Origin: an uncultured Oscillospiraceae bacterium
GTDB lineage: Bacteria > Bacillota > Clostridia > Oscillospirales > Oscillospiraceae
Reading direction: 5' to 3'
Length of the DNA: 64,000 nt
NCBI GenBank assembly: GCA_934591845.1
Contig: CAKTPO010000010.1
Location: 10,969 to 74,968 of the forward strand
In this document: piece by piece, positions 16,429 to 24,702 of the stretch
Position numbering within the stretch: the stretch's first letter is position 1
Layout of the letters: every line of letters starts with the position of its first letter
Notes under the pieces: model-generated
Database searches by the model: none
Seen by the model: only the letters and a program-made list of their open reading frames with translations
What the model was told of the DNA's origin: nothing
Made by a program: the position numbers and the translations under genes

Positions 16429-17781
16429 TCAGACGTTTTCGGACACGCCGCAGCAGTCCTGGACTGCCGGTGTTTCTTTGGCCTTGCTGAAAGCACCGAC
16501 CAACAGGCTCAGCACCAGCATTCCTGCCGCCACGCCCAGCCAGCCAAAGCCCATTTTGTAAAGGGGCAGCCGGTGCAGCAGCTCCCCCAGGCCGCCCAGC
16601 GGCACCCCCGCATCCCCAAGGGCATACAACACGCTGACCGCCCCGGTTCCCAGCACCGTCATGGGGTAGACAAACCGGTTCTGCTTCCACAGGCCGTGGC
16701 TCAGTCCCAGCAGAATCAGCACGATGGACACGGGGTAAATGGCATTCAGCACCGGCACGGAAATGCTCAGGATCATGTTGAGGCCCAGATTGCAAACCAG
16801 CAGGGAGAAGAAGGTGATGACATAAACCCAGGTGCGGTAGGAAACAGATGCAAAAAGCACGGAAAAATACTGAGAAATGGAATTGATCAAACCCACACAG
16901 GTGGTCAGACAGGCCAGGGTGAAAATCGCCGCCAGCAGCACGGCCCCGGTACCGCCGAACACCTGGTAGACGATGCACCGCAGGGTCCAGGCCCCGTTCT
17001 CCTGAAGCTCATAAACTCCGGAGCTGCACATGCCCATATAGGACAGCATGGCATAAACCAACGCCAGGATCGTTCCGGCCAGAAGCCCCGCCAGAACCGT
17101 GTAGCGCATTCTCTCCCCCTTTTCCCCCAGACCGAAAGAGGCCAGGGTGGTGGAGATCACCAGGCCAAAATTCAGTGCGGCAATGGTGTCCATGGTGTTG
17201 TAGCCCTCGGTAAAACCTTTCAGCAGGGGCGCAGCGGCATAGCTCTCCCGGGGCTGAGCCACCTGGGTCTGGCCCCGGAACAAAAAGCATACAAACAGCA
17301 GCACCAGCAGACTCAGCATGGCGGGGGTCAGCCCTCGGCCAATGCGGTTTACCAGCTTTCCGGGGTTCAGGCAGAGCCAAAGGGCCACCAGGAAAAATAC
17401 CAGGGAATAGACCGCCATCCACAGTTTCAAATTGGCCCCCTGGGGAAGATAGGGTGCCACTGCCATCTCAAAGGGAACGGAAGCGGCTCTGGGAATGCCC
17501 AGTCCCGGGCCGATGGAGAGATAAATCAGCAGCGTAAACACCAGGGAGAATCTTTTTCCCACCTGCTGCCCCAGCTTGTCCAGCCCGTCAAACCGGGCTA
17601 CCACGACCACCCCCAACACCGGCAAAATCACCGCCGTGGCCAGAAAGCCCACCATGGCCGTCAGGGTATTGCTGCCTGCGTTCTGCCCCAAAAAGGGCGG
17701 AAAAATCAGATTCCCGGCCCCAAAAAACAGCGCAAACAACATGACACTTACAACCAACAGATTTCTTTTTCCCAGTTTCAT
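16429..17781 (-). CDS. brnQ: branched-chain amino acid cation symporter (BrnQ/LIVCS family)
   Basis: A 450-residue transporter with about twelve helices. The N-terminus FALFFGAGNLIFPPFLGQNAG is a hallmark of the LIVCS family, which imports leucine, isoleucine and valine with sodium or protons. The long 5' leader is a T-box, so expression rises when the matching tRNA is uncharged, which agrees with the transport role. No other gene is in the unit. Confidence 0.93.
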   Translation of the reverse strand: MKLGKRNLLVVSVMLFALFFGAGNLIFPPFLGQNAGSNTLTAMVGFLATAVILPVLGVVVVARFDGLDKLGQQVGKRFSLVFTLLIYLSIGPGLGIPRAASVPFEMAVAPYLPQGANLKLWMAVYSLVFFLVALWLCLNPGKLVNRIGRGLTPAMLSLLVLLFVCFLFRGQTQVAQPRESYAAAPLLKGFTEGYNTMDTIAALNFGLVISTTLASFGLGEKGERMRYTVLAGLLAGTILALVYAMLSYMGMCSSGVYELQENGAWTLRCIVYQVFGGTGAVLLAAIFTLACLTTCVGLINSISQYFSVLFASVSYRTWVYVITFFSLLVCNLGLNMILSISVPVLNAIYPVSIVLILLGLSHGLWKQNRFVYPMTVLGTGAVSVLYALGDAGVPLGGLGELLHRLPLYKMGFGWLGVAAGMLVLSLLVGAFSKAKETPAVQDCCGVSENV

Positions 17782-17809
17782 CGTTCTCGTCCTCTCTTTT
17801 TGTGAAAAA

Positions 17810-18079
17810 AATAAAGACCCGTCTCAAATTTCTTTGAGACGGGTCTTAAATCCCGCGGTACCACTCAAATTGTGCGCCAAAACGCACCACTCATTTCAGG
17901 CTCCAACAAGCCCTAGGCACTAACGCAGCCTACGCGAAAGCCCCTACTGGCAACGCTTTGGGGACTCCGGCTCAGAAGGGATGGGATTTTGAAGGCAGTC
18001 CACCGGGCTTCCACCATCCCCGGCTCTCTATCGGCTGTACGGTCAAATCCGTCTTCGTCATCGCTTTTCTATGAAGTTA
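17810..18079 (-). promoter_or_regulatory. T-box riboswitch leader of brnQ
   Basis: The T-box sequence TGGTACCGCGG is present at 17853-17863 (minus strand) and precedes a terminator hairpin (17814-17828 with 17833-17847) followed by a T-run, the classic antiterminator/terminator arrangement. Upstream lie the AG-rich bulge and a Stem I distal loop GATGGTGGAA enclosed by GCCGGG/CCCGG-type pairing. A candidate specifier is ATC (Ile) in the AAAATCCC segment near 17985, which would fit branched-chain transport, but the exact specifier assignment is tentative. Confidence 0.92.
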
Positions 18080-18084
18080 CACCA

Positions 18085-18113
18085 ATTGTACACCCGAAAA
18101 TCCCGGCTGTCAA
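18085..18113 (-). promoter_or_regulatory. promoter of the T-box-brnQ transcript
   Basis: On the minus strand TTGACA (18113-18108), 17 bp, TACAAT (18090-18085). Transcription would start close to 18078, at the beginning of the T-box. Confidence 0.82.
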
Positions 18114-18191
18114 TAGAAATTTTCCAACCTGAATTCCTGCCGATTTAGCAAGGCTCTTTTTATCCGACAGGATGTGCCCATCCGCAGGCAG

Positions 18192-18219
18192 CCCGGCCCC
18201 ACCTTTCGGTGGGGCCGGG
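18192..18219 (-). terminator. hairpin after the Cys-rich peptide gene
   Basis: CCCGGCCCCACC pairs with GGTGGGGCCGGG around TTTC, starting 8 bp after the stop. There is no T-run, so it may be a stability hairpin rather than a true terminator. Confidence 0.6.
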
Positions 18220-18226
18220 GGTCTTC

Positions 18227-18385
18227 TTAGTAGCAGCCGCAGCCGCCGGTGGTGCCGCAGCCGGTGTTGCCGGTGGTGCAGCCGCAGTCGTTGTTGCCGA
18301 TGCCGGTGCCGCCGCAGCCAAAGAGGAGAACCAGGATGATGATCCACCAGATGTTGCCGCCGAAGCAGGAGTTATTCGTACACAT
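18227..18385 (-). CDS. small Cys/Gly-rich membrane peptide
   Basis: A 52-residue peptide with a short polar N-terminus, a hydrophobic stretch IWWIIILVLLF (residues 11-21) and a C-terminal half of repeated CG, CGCTTG and TGCG units with eight Cys. The ATG at 18385 is chosen since GGAGGG lies 6 bp upstream; another ATG 5 bp earlier is too close. Databases carry similar small clostridial proteins under the name chorion class high-cysteine protein, but the function is unknown. The Cys content suggests metal binding or cross-linking at the membrane or spore surface. Its own hairpin and good ribosome binding site support real expression. Confidence 0.75.
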   Translation of the reverse strand: MCTNNSCFGGNIWWIIILVLLFGCGGTGIGNNDCGCTTGNTGCGTTGGCGCY

Positions 18386-18461
18386 AGCATTCCCTCCGAA
18401 TAGAATTTTTTCGAGCTTCACGCTCAATCCATCCTATTCTCCCGGCGGAAAAAGGTGCGTA

Positions 18462-19547
18462 TCAGTTGGTTCCTGCCTGGTCGGCTTTTTGGGCTTCCAG
18501 GGTTTTGGCGGCGGTCAGAGGCCGCAGAACGCTGTAGCTGTCAAAACGGGTGTCGTTGGTCTTGGCCAGGAATACGATCTGGGCGGCCTTGTCCGCCACG
18601 GGGGACTGGCTGACCACGGTTTCCACGTTGGCGGCATCAATATCCTCAAAATAGATCCGGCTTCTGGCCCCGTCGATGAGGGACAGGGTTGGGTCGTTGG
18701 TGCCAAAAGACAGGGTAAAGGTGCCGCCGTCAGAGGCGGTGGATTTGAGCAGATTCTGCATGGCGTTTTGCAGGGCCTCGGTTTTGTCCCCGGTGTAGAT
18801 ATAGGCATCGGAAACCGGGAAGCGGAAATTGCTCAGCATGACCTCATGGAAGCCCATGTTTTTAAGCTCCAGTACCGCCGAGGTGATCCAGCTCTGGACA
18901 CCGGCACTGGTGGGGTCCAGCCAGAAGCAGCCTTGGTCATCCATCCACAGACCCGCCCGGGAGGTCATGTACAGGCCGTTGGTCACGTTGCTGTTGCCAT
19001 ACTCCCAGTCCTGGAATGCGGAGATTTTGGCAATCATATAGCAGCCCTTGTCCTTGAGCTTTTGAATGAACCGGTCCACCCGGGCGGTGGAGATGGAATT
19101 TTGGATGGAGGTAGAGAGGGTGGCTCCGGAAATCTTGGTGGTGTAATAGAAGGAGCCGTAGCCGCCTTTGAGCTCCACCAGCACCGGGGTGCCGGAGGGG
19201 ATCAGGTCCAGGTTTTCCTCCACCGTGTCCATTTCTTTTAATAGGGAGTTGTAGTCCACATAATAGCCATTGATGGGGCTCAGCTCTTTGGAGATTTCAA
19301 TGGCGTCCGAACCTTCGTTATAGAAGATGGAAACGCCGCCCTGGGCCTGGGGCTTGGTGGCCACCACCCCGGCAAAGCCCGCGTCCCCCAGTTCAAAGTC
19401 CACCTTGGCCCCCTCCTGGCTGTAGACCACATAGCGCTGCAGCCAGATCACGCTGCAAAACCAGGCCACCAGCGCAGAAACCAGCAGCACCAGACTCACA
19501 AAACCCAGCCGGTGCAGACGGCGGCGGGTACGATAGGTCATTTTCAT
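18462..19547 (-). CDS. putative glycoside hydrolase (DUF4015-like), membrane anchored
   Basis: A 361-residue protein with an Arg-rich N-terminus (YRTRRRLHRL), one signal-anchor helix (about residues 12-35) and an extracellular TIM-barrel-like domain. Segments such as KGCYMIAKISAFQDWEYGN and WLDPTSAGVQSWITSAVLELKNMGFHEVMLSNFRFP match the DUF4015 group of putative glycoside hydrolases. No catalytic acid is proven. The ATG overlaps the prmA stop in ATGA and has GGAGGG 7 bp upstream, so it is translationally coupled to prmA. Confidence 0.78.
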   Translation of the reverse strand: MKMTYRTRRRLHRLGFVSLVLLVSALVAWFCSVIWLQRYVVYSQEGAKVDFELGDAGFAGVVATKPQAQGGVSIFYNEGSDAIEISKELSPINGYYVDYNSLLKEMDTVEENLDLIPSGTPVLVELKGGYGSFYYTTKISGATLSTSIQNSISTARVDRFIQKLKDKGCYMIAKISAFQDWEYGNSNVTNGLYMTSRAGLWMDDQGCFWLDPTSAGVQSWITSAVLELKNMGFHEVMLSNFRFPVSDAYIYTGDKTEALQNAMQNLLKSTASDGGTFTLSFGTNDPTLSLIDGARSRIYFEDIDAANVETVVSQSPVADKAAQIVFLAKTNDTRFDSYSVLRPLTAAKTLEAQKADQAGTN

Positions 19548-20485
19548 AGGCTTGCCCTCCGGGCGGTGACACAGCGCCACTCCTCTTTTTCCCGAATACC
19601 GGTAACGGAGAGCCCTGCCTGCTGTAGGGCTTCCAGCACCTCCGGCAGCCGGTTATCCAGAATGCCGGAGCAGATCAATACCGTGTCCTCACCCAAAAAT
19701 TCCGGCAGCACCGGACTCAGGCCGATGATCACATCCGCCACAATGTTCACCAGCACCAGGCCGTATTCCTTTTGAGACAGCCGCTCCATGAGCCCCTTGT
19801 CGGCGGTGACGTTGCCGGTAAGGGCGGTGAACACCGGGGCGGCAAAGCCGTTGTAAGCGGCGTTTTCCCGGGCGATGTCCTCGGCCTTGGGGTCAATATC
19901 CACCCCCAACGCCTCCTGGGCTCCCAGACGCAGGGCGGTGATGGAGAGAATGCCGCTGCCGCTGCCCAGATCTAAGCACCGGCTTCCGGGGATCAGATGT
20001 TCCTCCATGGCCTCCATGACCATCTGGGTAGAGGGGTGGGCCCCGGTGCCAAAGGTCAGACCAGGGTCTAAAATCACCTGTTTCCGGTCTCCCTCATAGG
20101 TATCCGCCAGCCAGTAGGGCAGCACCACCAGATCCCGGCCCACCTCCTGGGCTGGATAGCTTTCTTTCCAGCTTTCCGACCAGTCCGTATCCGGCAGCAA
20201 CTTTTCCGTCATGGAAAGCCCCCGCTCCTTAGAAAACCGCCGCAGGGTTTCCAAAGAGCCGGTATCCGTATCCTCGATATAAAGCTTGATGCGGCTCAGC
20301 CCTTGCAGCTCCTGCTGCAAGCCCTCGTCAATGTAATCCCAGTATTCCCGGTTCTCCTCCAAAAAAGATTCAAACTCCTGCTGGTCCTCGATACAAAAAT
20401 CCTCAAATCCCAACCCCGTCAGGGCCGTCGCCAACGCCTCCACCCCGCCGGGCTTGGTATTGACGGTTATTTCCAGCCATGCCAT
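19544..20485 (-). CDS. prmA: ribosomal protein L11 methyltransferase
   Basis: A 313-residue SAM-dependent enzyme that trimethylates ribosomal protein L11. The N-terminal ferredoxin-like domain starts MAWLEITVNT. The methyltransferase core has PGLTFGTGAHPST, the SAM motif DLGSGSGILSI, and LVNIVADVI corresponding to the NxxA/NPP-like motif. Length matches the family. The glycoside-hydrolase-like gene overlaps its end. Confidence 0.94.
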   Translation of the reverse strand: MAWLEITVNTKPGGVEALATALTGLGFEDFCIEDQQEFESFLEENREYWDYIDEGLQQELQGLSRIKLYIEDTDTGSLETLRRFSKERGLSMTEKLLPDTDWSESWKESYPAQEVGRDLVVLPYWLADTYEGDRKQVILDPGLTFGTGAHPSTQMVMEAMEEHLIPGSRCLDLGSGSGILSITALRLGAQEALGVDIDPKAEDIARENAAYNGFAAPVFTALTGNVTADKGLMERLSQKEYGLVLVNIVADVIIGLSPVLPEFLGEDTVLICSGILDNRLPEVLEALQQAGLSVTGIREKEEWRCVTARRASL

Positions 20486-21532
20486 GGCAAAATCCTCCTA
20501 AATCAATTGGTTCAAAGACCATTTTACCGCAAAACCCCGAAAAACACAACGGCTGAACCTTAAAATTTTTGTGTCCTACCGTTTATAGCCGGAAAGAGCA
20601 GGATACGCATCTGAGAAAACGGCAGGGAGGAGCGATAAGATGGTTGACAGTTATTCCGAAATTGACAATTGACAATTGACAATTGACAATTTTTGGTGGA
20701 CGGACGTGGCCCTTTTGCGCCCGTTGTTCCCACAATCCGCACCGCCGCACCGCCCGCCCTTAGAATCCCCCGGTTGGAAGGTTCCCCAATCAGCGAAACC
20801 GTAGGGAACGGCCTATGTGCCGTTCCGCACGTGAAAGGGCGGAACCGTTACCGATCACCCCCGACACTTGAAACCCCGGTACAAAAGCTTCCCCGCCGGG
20901 GAAGCTGGCAGGGCGCAGCCCTGACTGATGAGGCAGCGGGACAGCCTGAAACATTCCAGAAACAATAGGCGAATTCGTAGAAACGCACATCATATACGTT
21001 CGTCCTTAGAACCCCTTGGTTGAAAACGCCCACCAATCAGCGAAACCGTAGGGAACGGCCTATGTGCCGTTCCGCACGTGAAAGGACGGAACTGTTACCG
21101 ATAAAAACCAGACACGTCCCCCCATATGTCATTCCGACCGTAGCGCAAGCGGAGTGGAGGAATCCACCACGTGGCAGAAAAGAACCAACACAAGGTAAAA
21201 CCCGCCACTTGGGAAGATTCCTCGACTCCGTTCCACTACGGTCGGAATGACAAAATCGGGGGGTGGTTCCGTTTTTTTACAGGGGTTGTAATCGCCACGC
21301 CCCGGAACGGCACATAGGCCGTTCCCTACATACTTTATCGGACGGACTGAAATAAACAACGTTGGTCGCTCCAATAATTGTCCATTGTCCATTGTCAATT
21401 GTCAATTTTTTCCGCCGTTCCCTACATACTTTAACGGATGGGTCAAAATGAACGACGTGGGTCTCCCCAATAACTGTCAACTGTCCACTGTCCACTGAAA
21501 AAATTGTCCATTGTCAATTTTCCCGTCCGGCC
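20486..21532. repeat. large mosaic repeat island
   Basis: About 1 kb without a supported gene. From left to right: heptad array (about 20655-20695), palindrome unit (about 20803-20830), CTTCCCCGCCGGGGAAG element (about 20885-20985), second palindrome unit (about 21047-21075), the ~120-bp GTCATTCC/GGAATGAC element (21128-21251), third palindrome (about 21302-21330), and heptad arrays at about 21378-21408 and 21473-21520. Several units are nearly identical to those in other islands. Confidence 0.85.
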
Positions 21533-21561
21533 TTGCAATTTTCCTTGAGAGCCGATATAAT
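21533..21561 (+). promoter_or_regulatory. promoter of the ADP-ribosylglycohydrolase-like gene
   Basis: TTGCAA (21533-21538), 17 bp, TATAAT (21556-21561), 26 bp before the start codon, directly after a repeat array. Confidence 0.8.
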
Positions 21562-21587
21562 GGGAAAAAAGGAAAGGGGGGCACGGT

Positions 21588-22688
21588 ATGGCCGGGAAGA
21601 TCAGTCAATTCCGTGGAATGCTGCTGGGGCTGGCAGTGGGGGATGCCATGGGGTATACCGTGGATTCCAGCACCTGGAAAGAGATCCAGGAGGACTATGG
21701 GCCCAATGGCCTGCTGGGCTATGATCTGGTCAATGGCTATGCTGAGGTGACCTCCTATACCCAGTTGGCGGCCTTTACCTGTAATGGGCTGCTGCTGGGC
21801 CTGACCCGGGGACAGATGACGGGGAAAATGCTGCCCCTTTACCGCTATGCCGGCCTTTCCAGCCGGGAGTGGGCGGCCTCTCAAAAACCCTGGGGCCGGC
21901 CCAGCACCACCTTCTGCTGGCTGCTGCAGCAGCCGGAAATCTGTCGGCGGCACTGTATGGATACCAGAATGCTGGATGCCCTGAGCCGGGACAGCCTGGG
22001 GGCCATGGAGGCCCGGTTTAATAGCTCCACCACCCCGGGAAGCCTGACCTCTGCGGCGGCGGCGGGGCTGTTCAGCCACCTGTACCGGGTGGAGCAGCAG
22101 GAACTGGATCTGTTGGGTGCGGAGATCGTGGCCCTGTCCCACGGAAGCCCCCTGGCGTTTTTGTCCGGAGCGGCGGTAGCCCATCTGGTCAGCCGCAGTT
22201 TGTCGGCCCCGGAGGTATCCATGAGGAATCTGGCCCTGGAAACCGCCCAGTCCATCAAATCCCAGTTTGGCCACCAGTACAGCCAGAGCTTTGAAATCAG
22301 CAATCTTTTGAATTTCGCCGTGTCTCTGGCAGAGGATTCCCGGCTCAGTCCGGTGATGGCCATGGAGCAGCTGCACTGCGTCAATGCCGCCCAGGTGCTG
22401 GCGGGGGCGGTGTATGCCTGTCTGCGCTGCGGAAGAAGTTTTGATACGGCCCTCATCGCCGCAGTGAACCACTCGGGCCGTTCCGCCGCGGTGGGCGCGC
22501 TGGCGGGGGCACTGCTTGGCATTCGCCTGGGAGAATCCGCCCTGCCCGCCTTTTACATCGAGTGCCTGGAACCGGCCCCGGTGCTGGCGGAAATGGCCGA
22601 GGATATGTACAACGGCTGCACCATGGAAATGGGCAACAAGCTCTTTGACCTGGACTGGGACCGGAAATACATCCACGGCGGCAAATAA
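21588..22688 (+). CDS. ADP-ribosylglycohydrolase-fold protein with degenerate metal site
   Basis: A 366-residue protein. The N-terminus GMLLGLAVGDAMGYTVD (residues 10-26) is the family signature, and the C-terminal helix AVNHSGRSAAVGALAGALLG (about residues 292-311) aligns with the usual AVNxGGDADTTGxIxGA. The Mg-binding SDDT near residue 55 is replaced by TSYT, and the C-terminal Asp-x-Asp-Thr by Arg-Ser-Ala-Ala. It may therefore be a non-enzymatic binding protein or use another mechanism. AAGGGGGG-type ribosome binding site just upstream. The PdaA-like gene follows after 50 bp. Confidence 0.85.
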   Translation: MAGKISQFRGMLLGLAVGDAMGYTVDSSTWKEIQEDYGPNGLLGYDLVNGYAEVTSYTQLAAFTCNGLLLGLTRGQMTGKMLPLYRYAGLSSREWAASQKPWGRPSTTFCWLLQQPEICRRHCMDTRMLDALSRDSLGAMEARFNSSTTPGSLTSAAAAGLFSHLYRVEQQELDLLGAEIVALSHGSPLAFLSGAAVAHLVSRSLSAPEVSMRNLALETAQSIKSQFGHQYSQSFEISNLLNFAVSLAEDSRLSPVMAMEQLHCVNAAQVLAGAVYACLRCGRSFDTALIAAVNHSGRSAAVGALAGALLGIRLGESALPAFYIECLEPAPVLAEMAEDMYNGCTMEMGNKLFDLDWDRKYIHGGK

Positions 22689-22738
22689 CACATATTCCCC
22701 CCTGACCGGAATAGACTTCTGGCAGGGGGGATGTTTTT

Positions 22739-23509
22739 ATGGGAAAGCGGGATGGGGCCATTCTGGTCCTGGCGGTGTGTATGACCATTCTGGGCGTGGT
22801 CCGGGTCTTTGTAGAGGGCACCGTGACCACCGGGGCCTGGGGTCTCAGCTTCCGGCAGGAGGGCACAGCCCCGGTGGGCTCTGCGGGGGTGGAGCAGCTG
22901 CGGCAATATGATGCAGCCTACCTGGGCGACACCCGGGAAAAGCGGCTGTATCTGACCTTTGATGCGGGATATGAAAACGGAAACACGGAAAAAATACTGG
23001 ATACCCTGAAAAAACACCAGGTGAAAGGCGCTTTTTTCCTGGTGGGCAACTACATTCAGCGCAATGCCGACCTGGTCCGCCGGATGGTGGCGGAGGGCCA
23101 CACGGTAGGCAACCACACCATGCACCACTACGACATGTCCAAACTGACGGACAAGGCCGCCTTTACAAAGGAACTGCAGGACCTGGAAACCCTGTTCAAA
23201 GACACCACCGGCAAGGACCTCCAGCGGTACTACCGGCCACCCCAGGGGATCTACAGCCAGGAAAATCTGGCCATGGCCAAGGAGCTGGGCTATAAGACCG
23301 TCTTCTGGAGCCTTGCCTATGTGGACTGGAACAACGACAAACAGCCCACCCGGGAACAGGCCCTCGCCAAACTCCTGCCCCGGACCCACCCCGGCGCCGT
23401 GATCCTGCTCCACTCCACCTCCCAAACCAACGCCGAGATTTTAGACGAACTCCTGACCCACTGGGAACAGGAGGGCTACAGCTTTGGCACGGTGGACGAA
23501 CTTTTCTAG
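22739..23509 (+). CDS. polysaccharide deacetylase, PdaA-like
   Basis: A 256-residue exported enzyme with one N-terminal hydrophobic anchor (about residues 6-24). The NodB domain motifs are LTFDAGYENGNT (motif 1, with the Asp-Ala-Gly variant typical of PdaA), GNHTMHHYDMS (zinc His pair), RPPQGIYS, and a C-terminal ILLHSTS. PdaA makes muramic-delta-lactam in the spore cortex, so a sporulation role is plausible. GGGGGG-type ribosome binding site upstream; co-transcription with the preceding gene is likely. Confidence 0.9.
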   Translation: MGKRDGAILVLAVCMTILGVVRVFVEGTVTTGAWGLSFRQEGTAPVGSAGVEQLRQYDAAYLGDTREKRLYLTFDAGYENGNTEKILDTLKKHQVKGAFFLVGNYIQRNADLVRRMVAEGHTVGNHTMHHYDMSKLTDKAAFTKELQDLETLFKDTTGKDLQRYYRPPQGIYSQENLAMAKELGYKTVFWSLAYVDWNNDKQPTREQALAKLLPRTHPGAVILLHSTSQTNAEILDELLTHWEQEGYSFGTVDELF

Positions 23510-23643
23510 CGGCGGGGATCCCCCCCGCCACCCAAACCGAAAGCAGGTCACTCGGACGGGTGTATCCTTTGGCAATTTAATTTCACTGCTCAGCATCATT
23601 ACCGGCTGATGATGCTCCGCTGGTACACTATACCGTCCTTCGC

Positions 23644-23692
23644 AAAAAACCACATCAGCCAAGCCCGTTCGGGATGGTTGATGTGGTTTTTC
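23644..23692. terminator. bidirectional terminator
   Basis: AAAAAACCACATCA-CCA pairs with TGG-TGATGTGGTTTTT around a GC loop. It separates the deacetylase gene from the convergent catabolic island. Confidence 0.85.
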
Positions 23693-23760
23693 GTGGGCTT
23701 CTTCTGCAATACGCCCGTTTTTCTGCCTATATTCTGAAATCCTGTTAAATATCTGCTACT

Positions 23761-24702
23761 CTATATGCCATCCTCGAGCATGTGGGCAACCATTTCCACA
23801 TCCGGCATTGCGCTCATGCCCCCAAGGCGCATGGCACACAGCGCTCCCACCGCATTTGCAAAACGAAGTCTCTCAGCTGCACTCCTACCGGACTCTCGGC
23901 AGTTTTGATATAAAATTGCCCCAGTGAAAGCATCTCCGCAGCCGGTGGTATCCACTGCCTCGACAGAGAAGCCTTTATCATAACACCGCTGGCTGTTCGA
24001 ATAGAAATATGCGCCACGGCTTCCGGCAGTAACATACAGTTCCTGCACACCAAACGACAGGGCCTCTTTCGCACCTGTGTCTATATCTTTACCGAACAGC
24101 ATCTGCAGTTCTTCCTCGGATATTTTCACTGTGTCCGCCTGCTCCAGCCCCCAGCGCATCCATTTTATCGCCTCGGCTTCATTCTTCCACAGCGGCGCAC
24201 GGTAGTTCGGGTCAAATGAAATGCCCACGCCCTTCTGTTTCGCATATCTCACGGCACATATGGTGGCGCTTCGTGCCGGTTCGTCGGTAAGAGAAAGCGT
24301 ACCGAAATGAAAATACCGTGCATTGTCTATAAGGCCCATGTCCATTTTCTCTGCATCGATCTGCGTGTCAGCACCCGGATCTCTCACAAATGCGAATTCG
24401 CGGTTTCCCGTCTCATCAACACTGACGAATACAAGGGTCGTGTTCGTCTGCACCGTCTGCAGACCGCTTATATCGATGTTGACATCAGCGGCCTTCCTTT
24501 TCAGAAAAGCCCCGAACAAATCGTCCCCGACTGCGCCTATGATTGCGGTTTTTCCGCCCAGTGCCGAGCAGGCGGCAAGACAGTTCGTGGGTGCACCGCC
24601 GGGGTTCATCTCGTAAAGGGGATTGCCCATTTTTCCGCATCCGCTGGGCGAAAAATCCACCAGGTATTCCCCCAGCGCAACAACATCGTATTTTTCAGCC
24701 AT
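23761..24702 (-). CDS. PfkB-family carbohydrate kinase
   Basis: A 313-residue sugar kinase. Motif 1 reads GGAPTNCLAACSALGG (about residues 32-47) and motif 2 DTTGCGDAFTGAIL (about residues 248-261) with the catalytic Asp. It most resembles fructokinases but PfkB specificity cannot be read by eye. The start at 24702 overlaps the permease gene end by 8 bp. Last gene of the catabolic operon; it presumably phosphorylates the imported compound or a hydrolysis product. Confidence 0.9.
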   Translation of the reverse strand: MAEKYDVVALGEYLVDFSPSGCGKMGNPLYEMNPGGAPTNCLAACSALGGKTAIIGAVGDDLFGAFLKRKAADVNIDISGLQTVQTNTTLVFVSVDETGNREFAFVRDPGADTQIDAEKMDMGLIDNARYFHFGTLSLTDEPARSATICAVRYAKQKGVGISFDPNYRAPLWKNEAEAIKWMRWGLEQADTVKISEEELQMLFGKDIDTGAKEALSFGVQELYVTAGSRGAYFYSNSQRCYDKGFSVEAVDTTGCGDAFTGAILYQNCRESGRSAAERLRFANAVGALCAMRLGGMSAMPDVEMVAHMLEDGI

